A DNA stretch of 7,463 nt, taken from assembly GCA_050260275.1 (NCBI GenBank), contig JBLNBX010000075.1:1-7463 (forward strand). The letters are read 5' to 3'. Of the stretch, positions 1 to 4,913 are shown one piece after another; position 1 is the first letter of the stretch, and every line of letters starts with the position of its first letter. The notes under the pieces are model-generated. The model was not told where the DNA came from, searched no databases, and saw nothing but the letters and a program-made list of their open reading frames with translations. Origin of the DNA: DATMXS01 sp050260275. Its GTDB lineage: Bacteria; Acidobacteriota; Terriglobia; Bryobacterales; Bryobacteraceae. The translations under genes and the position numbers were made by a program.

Positions 1-99
1 GACGAGATGATCACCGAACGCTACGCGCTGAGAGATGCCCCGCGAGCATTCGCGCGGGCTGCGCAACGCGGCGCTCTGAAGGTGCTGCTGTATCCCTGA
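1..99 (+). CDS. C-terminal end of a probable zinc-type (MDR) alcohol/polyol dehydrogenase, 5' truncated
   Basis: Reading frame 1 is open from the window edge to a TGA at 97-99, giving 32 residues that end in ALKVLLYP. The pattern 'MITERYALRDAPRAFARAAQRG' followed by 'ALKVLL.P' is typical of the last helix and strand of medium-chain zinc-binding dehydrogenases (threonine, sorbitol or alcohol dehydrogenase type), where the final segment reads roughly 'iThr..LeeineAfe...g.alKvvl.P'. The NAD(P)-binding and zinc-binding parts lie outside the window, so the substrate cannot be named. The call rests on a short stretch. Codon use agrees with the neighbouring genes, and a candidate terminator hairpin follows about 40 bases after the stop. 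Confidence 0.6.
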   Translation, partial: DEMITERYALRDAPRAFARAAQRGALKVLLYP

Positions 100-140
100 T
101 GCAGCAGAAAAAGGCGGGGCCGGAAGCGGCCTGCGGATGC

Positions 141-172
141 GCCGGGGACAATGCACCCGGCACTCTTGTTGT
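141..172 (+). terminator. candidate hairpin terminator after the dehydrogenase
   Basis: GCCGGG at 141-146 pairs with CCCGGC at 156-161 (6 bp, 9-nt loop) and is followed by the T-rich run TCTTGTTGT. A smaller perfect hairpin, GGCCG-GAAG-CGGCC at 118-131, lies just before it. The T-tract is interrupted, so termination is plausible but not certain. Confidence 0.4.
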
Positions 173-209
173 GCGTCTCACGGAAACTCAGTCTCCGCAA
201 GACAGACGC

Positions 210-215
210 TAAAAT
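210..215 (+). promoter_or_regulatory. candidate -10 box for der
   Basis: TAAAAT at 210-215 matches the sigma-70 -10 consensus at 5 of 6 positions. It stands out in a GC-rich context directly ahead of the der start. No good -35 element is visible 16-18 bases upstream. A start of transcription about seven bases downstream would fall at or next to the GTG start codon at 222, implying a leaderless or nearly leaderless mRNA. Confidence 0.35.
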
Positions 216-221
216 AAGAGC

Positions 222-1532
222 GTGCCGCGCGGGGCAGTACTCCCTTCCATAGCTATCGTCGGACGGCCCAACGTGGGCAAGTCCACGCTCTTCAATGCGA
301 TCACCGGCCAGCGCCGGGCCATTGTCGGCGACGAGCCAGGCATCACCCGCGACCGCATCCACGGCACGGCGTCTTACCGCGGCCGGCGTTTTGAGGTGAT
401 CGACACGGGCGGCGTCGTGCCGGGCGACGCCGAGCACATCCCTGCGCAGATTTTGAAACAGGCCCAGGTGGCGCTCGAGCGAGCATCCCACATCATCTTC
501 ATGATTGACGGGCGCACCGAGATCACCGGCGCGGACCGCGACCTGGCCGGACTGCTCCGGCGTCTCGGAAAACCGGTCACCGTCGCCGTCAACAAGATTG
601 ATGCGGCCGCGCGCGAGCAGTTGGTGCACGAGTTCTACTCGCTGGGCTTTCCGGATGTGATGCCTGTGTCGGCCGAGCACCGGCAGGGCATCGATGACCT
701 GCTGGACCACGTGACGGCCGGCTTCGAGAAGACGGAGGAGGAGGCCGAAGCCCCCCCGCGGACCATCAAGGTGGCCATCATCGGACGCCCGAACGTCGGC
801 AAGTCCACGCTGCTCAACGCGCTCGTGGGAGAGGAGCGCGCCATAGTGTCGGCCGTGCCGGGCACCACGCGCGATGCCGTCGACGTAGATGTTTTGCGGG
901 ACGGCACGGATTACGTCTTCGTCGATACCGCCGGCATCCGCCGCAAGGGCAAGACGAAGCTGATGGCCGAAAAACTGAGCGTCGTCATGGCGCGGCGGCA
1001 CATCCGGATGGCGAACGTCGTGCTTCTGGTGCTGGACGCCACGGAGGGCATCGTCGGGCTCGACGCCACTATCGCCGGCTACGCGGACCAGGAGGGGCGC
1101 TCCATCATCATCTGCGTGAACAAATGGGACTCGGCGCCGAACCGCAACCGTAAGGCCTTCGAGGAACAGGTGCGCAGCAGCCTGAAGTTTTTGGATTACG
1201 CGCCGCTCGCGTTCATATCGGCGAAAACCGGAGCGGGAGTTGACCGGATCTGGCCGATGGTGAGCCAGGCCTACGACGCCGCTTCGAAGCGGGTCACTAC
1301 GGGCGAGCTGAACCGGTTCCTGCAATCGCTGCGATGGGAGCGCGAGCCCAAGCTGCTCTACATCACGCAGCCGGCGGTGCGCCCGCCGACATTCGTTCTG
1401 TTCACGGACCGGCCCGCGGAGCTGCACTTCTCGGATGAGCGCTTTCTGGCGAACCAGATCCGGAAGAGGTTCGGGTTTTCCGCATCGCCGATCGTGATCA
1501 AGACGCGATCTCGGCACAAACCAAAGCGATGA
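222..1532 (+). CDS. der: ribosome biogenesis GTPase Der (EngA)
   Basis: This 436-residue protein has the tandem GTPase layout unique to Der, which acts in maturation of the 50S ribosomal subunit and is essential in most bacteria. G domain 1 shows GRPNVGKST (14-22), ITRDR (41-45), DTGG (71-74), NKID (124-127) and an SAE G5 motif (150-152). After an acidic linker (about 169-178), G domain 2 shows GRPNVGKST (188-196), TTRD (215-218), DTAG (235-238), NKWD (300-303) and SAKTG (343-347). Residues from about 353 form the C-terminal KH-like domain, and the protein ends in a basic tail. All key nucleotide-binding residues are intact and the length is normal. The start is forced: an in-frame TAA at 210-212 leaves GTG at 222 as the only usual start codon before the first G motif. 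No Shine-Dalgarno sequence precedes it. The gene is probably transcribed alone, since its neighbour downstream is convergent. Confidence 0.97.
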   Translation: MPRGAVLPSIAIVGRPNVGKSTLFNAITGQRRAIVGDEPGITRDRIHGTASYRGRRFEVIDTGGVVPGDAEHIPAQILKQAQVALERASHIIFMIDGRTEITGADRDLAGLLRRLGKPVTVAVNKIDAAAREQLVHEFYSLGFPDVMPVSAEHRQGIDDLLDHVTAGFEKTEEEAEAPPRTIKVAIIGRPNVGKSTLLNALVGEERAIVSAVPGTTRDAVDVDVLRDGTDYVFVDTAGIRRKGKTKLMAEKLSVVMARRHIRMANVVLLVLDATEGIVGLDATIAGYADQEGRSIIICVNKWDSAPNRNRKAFEEQVRSSLKFLDYAPLAFISAKTGAGVDRIWPMVSQAYDAASKRVTTGELNRFLQSLRWEREPKLLYITQPAVRPPTFVLFTDRPAELHFSDERFLANQIRKRFGFSASPIVIKTRSRHKPKR

Positions 1533-1543
1533 GCGCGCAGGGG

Positions 1544-1580
1544 AGCGCGGCGGACACCGTCATTGGCGCCCGCCGCCGCT
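1544..1580. terminator. GC-rich dyad between convergent der and permease genes
   Basis: AGCG-CGGCGG at 1544-1553 pairs with CCGCCG-C-CGCT at 1570-1580, giving ten base pairs with one bulged C around a 16-nt loop. It lies in the 74-base gap between two genes that end facing each other, where a shared terminator is expected. No T-tract follows on either strand, so it may instead be a stabilising 3' structure. Confidence 0.35.
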
Positions 1581-1606
1581 GAGGCGAGACTACCCCAAGA
1601 GAAACG

Positions 1607-2935
1607 CTACTTGGCCGCGGCTGCTTTTTCGGCCATCGGGACCGTTTTCGGTTCCAGCCCGGCCTTGGCCAGGACGATGTAGGCAAGGAAGCCGACGGCG
1701 TAGCTGTAGACAACCACCGGCTGCGCGGCGTCCTTCAGCCCCTGCGAGACCGGCAGGAAGGGCAGAATGCCAACTACGAAGCCTAGCGCCCAGGCGATGT
1801 AGCCCGCGAAATTGATGCCTTGCCGCGGCCCCGCCCACTTGCGGCCGGAAAGCAGATAGTCGGCAGTCATCGCGCCGCAGATCGGGCCGAAAGAGGCGCC
1901 CACGATCGTAAACACATTCACGAGATTGCTCGCCAGTCCCGTGACCGCGAGCAGGATGGCGACTATGGCGCCTGCCATCGTGCTCGCCATGCGCGGCACA
2001 CTCGGGATCATCGTGGCGAAGCTGTTTCCCAGGATGAACGCGCAGAAGCACGCCGGTGTGATCGAAGCAATCGCAAACAGGAAGAACATCGAGCTGGCCA
2101 GGAACCCGCCGGCGGAGGCCAGCACGCCCGAATAGAGCGTCACCGTCTGACCGGCGCCCTGCGCGCCCGCCACGGAGAGGAACGGAAGGCCGCCCGCGTA
2201 CAGCGCCGCGAGCGTTACTCCCGCCAGGCCGCCCCAGCGCACGTCGCGCGCGTCGCGGTTGTTCATGCCGAAATCGGCCCCGGCTGCGCCTGCCGTAGCG
2301 AAGAAGCCGATGACCGCCTGGACGATCAACGCAAAGCCGAGCCAGGGAGCGGCCGCCGGCGCGGAGTAACTGGAGAGCCCCGGCGCCGATTGCAGGAAGA
2401 CGAACGCCACCATCAGAAACGCGACGACGCTGAGGTACAGCGAGACGCGGGCTACGTACTTGATGCCCTTTACGCCCACCCACGCCATCGCAAGGCCCCA
2501 CACCACGGCAATTGCGGTGAACGCGATGGAGCCGGGGGCGTCCGGCTGGTTCGCGCCCGTGAGTATGTAGCTGGTGGACACGGCCACGTTCACGGCGAAC
2601 CACCCGGCCTGAAGCACGCCCATCAGGAGACCTGGCATGAGATAGCCGCCGGTAGTGCCGAAAGTCGAGCTGCCCACCACGTAGAGCGGGTAGCCGGTCT
2701 TCATGCCCATCATTGCCGGCGCGAAGTAGTAGAGCAGGTAGCACAAGAGGCCCGCCACGGCTATGCCGGCCAAGCCGAGCCATGGTCCGCTCTTTTCCAG
2801 AGTGTTCTGGGCGATCTGCTCATAGAAGACCACCCAGAGGAAGGTTCCTGCGTAAGCCGGCGCCGTGCTCTTGTACCAAGAGGCGCGGTTAGCAGGCGAG
2901 TTGGGCACCGCCTTTGCGATGTAGCCGGGTAGCAT
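1607..2935 (-). CDS. NCS1-family permease (cytosine/purine permease, CodB-like)
   Basis: This 442-residue, strongly hydrophobic protein has about twelve membrane segments. It fits the nucleobase:cation symporter-1 family, which imports cytosine, purines, hydantoins, thiamine or allantoin across the inner membrane. The segment at 89-116 (SSTFGTTGGYLMPGLL...QAGWF) matches the family pattern 'aR.sFG..Gs.lpslllg..qvGWFg'. Residues 213-236 (GAAGADFGMNNRDARD) correspond to the 'aDf.Ry.r..k' loop, and residues 351-362 (PICGAMTADYLL) to the 'pp.ggviiaDYl' motif before the last helices. The substrate cannot be read from the sequence. The ATG at 2935 is well supported: AGGAGT lies five bases upstream on the minus strand. 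The C-terminus is a short Ala/Lys-rich cytoplasmic tail. The upstream gene is on the same strand, but the 59-base gap holds its own candidate -10 box, so it may be transcribed independently. Confidence 0.88.
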   Translation of the reverse strand: MLPGYIAKAVPNSPANRASWYKSTAPAYAGTFLWVVFYEQIAQNTLEKSGPWLGLAGIAVAGLLCYLLYYFAPAMMGMKTGYPLYVVGSSTFGTTGGYLMPGLLMGVLQAGWFAVNVAVSTSYILTGANQPDAPGSIAFTAIAVVWGLAMAWVGVKGIKYVARVSLYLSVVAFLMVAFVFLQSAPGLSSYSAPAAAPWLGFALIVQAVIGFFATAGAAGADFGMNNRDARDVRWGGLAGVTLAALYAGGLPFLSVAGAQGAGQTVTLYSGVLASAGGFLASSMFFLFAIASITPACFCAFILGNSFATMIPSVPRMASTMAGAIVAILLAVTGLASNLVNVFTIVGASFGPICGAMTADYLLSGRKWAGPRQGINFAGYIAWALGFVVGILPFLPVSQGLKDAAQPVVVYSYAVGFLAYIVLAKAGLEPKTVPMAEKAAAAK

Positions 2936-2940
2936 TGTTC

Positions 2941-2946
2941 ACTCCT
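2941..2946 (-). promoter_or_regulatory. Shine-Dalgarno site of the NCS1 permease
   Basis: AGGAGT on the minus strand lies five bases before the ATG at 2935. It fixes that start, and it is the best ribosome binding site among the larger genes here. Confidence 0.8.
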
Positions 2947-2965
2947 AAGCTGGCCTTGGTGCGCC

Positions 2966-2971
2966 AGTATA
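2966..2971 (-). promoter_or_regulatory. candidate -10 box for the NCS1 permease
   Basis: TATACT on the minus strand matches the -10 consensus at 5 of 6 positions. It would place the transcription start near 2959, giving a leader of about 24 bases that just accommodates the Shine-Dalgarno site. There is no convincing -35 hexamer at the right distance, so an activator may be needed or the match may be chance. Confidence 0.35.
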
Positions 2972-2994
2972 CACTAGCGCGCGCCAGGGGCATG

Positions 2995-3600
2995 CTACCG
3001 CGGAACCAGGAATTCGATTTCGTGGACTGGCGTCCGACGCAGGGCGGTCTCAATCGCCGAGTAGCTCAGAAGGTTGGCGCTGTCTCGCAGGCGGGCGGCG
3101 GCATCCGAGGATAGGGGGACGGTAAAACGGTCCGCGCGATCCCTGTACGAGTAATCGGCGTAGCGCGCCTGCTCCGGGATGGCGGCTTCCAGAAGCGCAT
3201 CCCAGAAGCTGCGGCGGTGGAACACGCGGCGTTTGGAGCCGGCCTCGCGCCCGATCTCGATGCTCATGCCGGGGCCACGCAGGACGGCGGAAATTGCCCG
3301 GCTGGGATCGAACGGGCGGGTGGGATCGGGACCAGGCAGGGTTTCCAGCATCGCGGCCACATCTTCCGGCGACGCCCGGAAGCCTTCCCACCGCATCCGC
3401 GACGTGCCGGATACGAAGGAGCCGCGCGCCAGCACTTCGGAGATGCGCGCCGAGTCGCGCCCCGTGATTCCGAGCATGGATTCCACGAGTTCGCGGGCTG
3501 GAATGTCGCGCGCGACCACCGGTGCGAACGAGATATAGCCAGCGTCCTCCGAGCTGATCCTGACGCGAACGGTTTCCGGCAGCCCCACTGGTGCCATCAT
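2995..3600 (-). CDS. conserved-looking protein of unknown function, 201 aa
   Basis: I do not recognise this family. The protein is soluble and mixed alpha/beta in character, with no signal peptide, membrane segment or cysteine. Visible features are an N-terminal strand-like segment (VRVRISSEDAGYISFAPVV, 11-29), a helix followed by GITGRDSARISEVLARGSFVSG (44-65), a Pro/Asp-rich turn (PGPDPTRPFDPSRA, 89-102), and a basic patch (GSKRRVFHRRSFWDALLEA, 121-139). A Tyr/Arg-rich stretch (YADYSYRDRADRF) lies near 147-159. It ends in EIEFLVPR. The start at 3600 (or the adjacent ATG at 3597) is preferred to an in-frame ATG at 3693, because AGGGG lies nine bases upstream of 3600 and the longer form would overlap the divergent methyltransferase gene. 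The coding potential and charge balance are better than in the opposing frames. Its divergent pairing with the methyltransferase gene is the only contextual clue to its role. Confidence 0.7.
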   Translation of the reverse strand: MMAPVGLPETVRVRISSEDAGYISFAPVVARDIPARELVESMLGITGRDSARISEVLARGSFVSGTSRMRWEGFRASPEDVAAMLETLPGPDPTRPFDPSRAISAVLRGPGMSIEIGREAGSKRRVFHRRSFWDALLEAAIPEQARYADYSYRDRADRFTVPLSSDAAARLRDSANLLSYSAIETALRRTPVHEIEFLVPR

Positions 3601-3606
3601 ACTGCT

Positions 3607-4569
3607 ATGCCCCTGGCCGGAGTCATCAAAGCGGAGATCGAACGCGAGGGGCCTATCGCGTTCTCGCGCTTCATGGAACTGGCGCTGTACCATCCCGAAT
3701 ACGGCTACTACCTGCGCGAACGCGAGCGTTTCGGCCGCGCCGGAGACTTCTACACCGCCGAGCAGCTCCAGCCGGTATTCGGAATCCTGATCGCCGCAAT
3801 CATCCGCTCGCTTTGCGAAGAGATGGGCTCGCCGGCGGATTTCACGGTTGTCGAACTGGGCGCTGGGCGCGAGGAGATGCGCGAGGCGCTATCCGCCTTC
3901 CGCTACGTTCCGGTGGACATCGGGCGCGGGGCGCTGCCGGACCGCTTCACCGGCGTGGTGTTTACGAACGAGTTCTTCGACGCGCTACCGGTGGAGGTGG
4001 CAGTCCGCCGCGATGGCGGTTTTCGCGAACTGCGCGTGGGCTGGAACGGCAGCCGGTTCGAGTGGGTGGAGGCGGGCGCAGTGACGCCGGAGGTGGAGGA
4101 CTACATCCGCCGCTACATCGGTCCGCGGGAAGAGGGCGAGATCGTCGAAGCCAGCCTCGCTGCGCTGGCATGGCTGGACAGAATCGCGGGAGCGCTGGAA
4201 CGCGGGTACGTGCTGACGATCGACTATGGTTACACGCGCCGGGAGTCATTCCGCTTCCCGAGCGGAACTCTCATGAGTTACCACCGCCACACGGCGCTAG
4301 AGGATGTGCTCGCAGCTCCCGGCGAGCGGGACATCACGGCGCACGTCTGCTTTACAGCGCTCGAGGAGCACGGGCGCGCGCGCGGACTCGAAACTGTGCG
4401 CTTCGAGACGATGGCGCGCGCGCTGCTACGCGCCGGCGAGGCGGACGAGTTCGCCGCCGCGCTCGCGGGCGCGGACGAACGCGAGACCACGCGGCGCACG
4501 TTGCAGCTCAAGACGCTTCTGTTCGGCATGGGCGAAACGTTCCGCGTGCTGCTTCAAAGGAAGGCGTGA
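3607..4569 (+). CDS. SAM-dependent methyltransferase, MidA/NDUFAF7 family (COG1565), compact form
   Basis: The 320-residue protein carries the diagnostic motifs of the MidA/NDUFAF7 family, whose mitochondrial member methylates an arginine of a complex I subunit; the bacterial substrates are mostly unknown. Visible motifs are IEREGPIAFSRFMELALYHP (11-30), EYGYY (31-35), RFGRAGDFYTA (41-51), the SAM-binding ELGAGRE (83-89), NEFFDALP (121-128), LTIDYGY (203-209), GTLMSYHRH (220-228), PGERDITAHVCFTAL (238-252) and the C-terminal GMGETFRVL (307-315). ELGAG and NEFFDALP are only about 38 residues apart. From memory of the family this is roughly 30 fewer than usual, so part of the Rossmann fold after motif I seems to be missing. 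The frame is open far upstream (to 3217), but family similarity begins at MPLAGVIKAEI, so ATG 3607 is chosen. No Shine-Dalgarno sequence is visible there. Expression would have to start inside the divergent gene. Confidence 0.88.
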   Translation: MPLAGVIKAEIEREGPIAFSRFMELALYHPEYGYYLRERERFGRAGDFYTAEQLQPVFGILIAAIIRSLCEEMGSPADFTVVELGAGREEMREALSAFRYVPVDIGRGALPDRFTGVVFTNEFFDALPVEVAVRRDGGFRELRVGWNGSRFEWVEAGAVTPEVEDYIRRYIGPREEGEIVEASLAALAWLDRIAGALERGYVLTIDYGYTRRESFRFPSGTLMSYHRHTALEDVLAAPGERDITAHVCFTALEEHGRARGLETVRFETMARALLRAGEADEFAAALAGADERETTRRTLQLKTLLFGMGETFRVLLQRKA

Positions 4570-4592
4570 AACCGGGGGGAGGTGAAACTGAA

Positions 4593-4617
4593 AAGGGCCC
4601 CGGAAAGCGGGGCCCTT
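4593..4617 (-). terminator. strong intrinsic terminator hairpin of the lysine-rich microgene
   Basis: AAGGGCCCCG at 4593-4602 and CGGGGCCCTT at 4608-4617 form a perfect 10-bp stem around a 5-nt loop. On the minus strand the stem runs into CCCTTTTCAGTTTC, a short U-rich tail, which fits Rho-independent termination of the unit that starts near 4761. It also lies 24 bases after the methyltransferase stop and may act in both directions, although the + strand exit (TTGTGATG) has no U-tract. Confidence 0.75.
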
Positions 4618-4646
4618 GTGATGAGCTCTATCCTGCGAAGGGGCTC

Positions 4647-4709
4647 TTACTTGCCCTTCTTCTTCGGGGCGGCCTTCTTCTTCGCAGCCTTCTTGGTCGC
4701 GTTCTTCAT
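4647..4709 (-). CDS. lysine-rich microprotein (20 aa, possibly 28 aa)
   Basis: The minus strand encodes MKNATKKAAKKKAAPKKKGK then TAA: ten lysines and five alanines in 20 residues, all lysines as AAG. The composition resembles the (A)KKKAAPKKK tails of histone H1-like and other nucleic-acid-binding proteins, so binding to DNA, RNA or another polyanion is the obvious guess, not a demonstrated function. The start at 4709 has AGGGAG nine bases upstream (4719-4724). Two further in-frame ATGs at 4733 and 4730 would add eight residues (MMSRENGS) but have no ribosome binding site and would absorb the Shine-Dalgarno sequence. The gene has its own sigma-70-type promoter (4768-4796), and a perfect hairpin terminator starts 29 bases after the stop, so it looks like a monocistronic unit of roughly 170 nt. 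It lies between the methyltransferase and rlpA genes. Alternatively the transcript is a small RNA and the ORF is incidental. Confidence 0.62.
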   Translation of the reverse strand: MKNATKKAAKKKAAPKKKGK

Positions 4710-4710
4710 C

Positions 4711-4768
4711 GATCCATTCTCCCTTGACATCATATTCTGCGATCCATGCGACCGCAGTTGTGATCCAT
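4711..4768. repeat. three GATCCAT repeats in the microgene leader and -10 region
   Basis: The word GATCCAT occurs at 4711-4717, 4741-4747 and 4762-4768, the first two preceded by C. A degenerate fourth copy (GATCCTT) lies at 4775-4781. Start-to-start spacings are 30, 21 and 13 bases; the first two are near whole helical turns. The copies run from the microgene -10 box to the bases just before its start codon, so they could be protein-binding sites. Confidence 0.5.
4719..4724 (-). promoter_or_regulatory. Shine-Dalgarno site deciding the microgene start
   Basis: AGGGAG on the minus strand ends nine bases before the ATG at 4709. It lies inside the coding frame if the upstream ATG pair at 4733/4730 were used, which favours the 20-residue form. 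Confidence 0.55.
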
Positions 4769-4796
4769 ATATATGATCCTTCAGATGAGAAGTCAA
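4768..4796 (-). promoter_or_regulatory. sigma-70-type promoter of the lysine-rich microgene
   Basis: On the minus strand, TTGACT (4796-4791, 5 of 6 to the -35 consensus) is followed by exactly 17 bases and then TATATA (4773-4768). This is the best-formed promoter in the window. The expected start is near 4761, giving a leader of about 50 bases. The -10 box lies inside an AT-rich near-palindrome, GATC-C-ATATATAT-GATC at 4762-4778. Confidence 0.7.
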
Positions 4797-4803
4797 GGAA
4801 AAA

Positions 4804-4842
4804 ATGCGCTTCCGGGGTGGCGTCGCAAGCCCTCCGAAGTAA
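4804..4842 (+). CDS. possible 12-codon leader ORF upstream of rlpA
   Basis: ATG at 4804 opens a 12-residue ORF (MRFRGGVASPPK) ending in TAA at 4840-4842. It is preceded by AAGGAA three bases upstream, an acceptable but close ribosome binding site. The stop lies inside the loop of an imperfect inverted repeat (4826-4858), an arrangement seen in attenuating leaders. No clear + strand promoter ahead of it is visible, and the peptide shows no run of one amino acid, so this is tentative. Confidence 0.2.
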   Translation: MRFRGGVASPPK

Positions 4843-4858
4843 AAAACGACGGAGCTTG
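4826..4858 (+). repeat. imperfect inverted repeat upstream of rlpA
   Basis: CAAGC-CC-TCCG (4826-4836) pairs with CGGA-GCTTG (4850-4858): nine base pairs with a 2-nt bulge and a 13-nt A-rich loop. On the + strand it is followed by GGAATTGTTTGATTG, moderately T-rich. It could be an attenuator or terminator ahead of rlpA, or part of the upstream control region of the divergent microgene. Confidence 0.35.
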
Positions 4859-4881
4859 GAATTGTTTGATTGTGGTTGCCG

Positions 4882-4899
4882 CGCCGGAGCGCTTCGGCG
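4882..4899 (+). promoter_or_regulatory. 18-bp near-perfect dyad just before rlpA, possible operator
   Basis: CGCCGGAGC directly abuts GCTTCGGCG, its inverse with one mismatch. It lies between a weak -35-like TTGCCG (4876-4881) and a weak -10-like TACGAT (4900-4905), 18 bases apart, where a repressor site would be expected. The promoter hexamers themselves are only 4 of 6 each. Confidence 0.3.
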
Positions 4900-4913
4900 T
4901 ACGATCAATCGCA

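Noticed and set aside
21..1517. 498-residue minus-strand ORF opposite der
   Set aside because: It is an antisense shadow of der in GC-rich DNA: Arg/His/Asp-rich composition, no recognisable domain, and der on the + strand has every GTPase motif.
1590..2783. 397-residue minus-strand ORF overlapping the NCS1 permease in another frame
   Set aside because: It is Arg/Gly/His-rich and low in hydrophobic residues, with no motif; the overlapping frame encodes a convincing membrane transporter with a strong ribosome binding site.
1820..2932. 370-residue + strand ORF opposite the permease
   Set aside because: Composition (Arg/His/Ala/Glu repeats) is typical of the antisense of a hydrophobic membrane protein; no ribosome binding site or domain.
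3217..3606. in-frame N-terminal extension of the methyltransferase (total 450 aa)
   Set aside because: The extension shows no family similarity, is rich in His/Arg/Gly, and lies opposite the better-supported minus-strand gene. MidA-type similarity starts at 3607.
3591..4727. 378-residue + strand ORF overlapping the methyltransferase in another frame
   Set aside because: It is very Arg-rich with no domain and runs through the hairpin terminator; a frame-shifted shadow.
4724..4729. perfect TTGACA -35 hexamer on the + strand
   Set aside because: No acceptable -10 box lies 15-19 bases downstream (the 17-bp position reads TGCGAC), and the bases are accounted for by the microgene ribosome binding region on the other strand.
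4582..4776. 64-residue + strand ORF with a hydrophobic FFFGAAFFFAAFLVAFF segment and an upstream GGAGG-like site
   Set aside because: The hydrophobic run is exactly the complement of the AAG-lysine codons of the microgene. The ORF would start before the terminator hairpin and cross it, and the promoter, ribosome binding site and terminator of the region fit the minus strand.
4773..4913. 47-residue N-terminal extension of RlpA
   Set aside because: It would bury the lipoprotein signal peptide and lipobox; ATG 4914 gives a normal signal sequence directly at the N-terminus.
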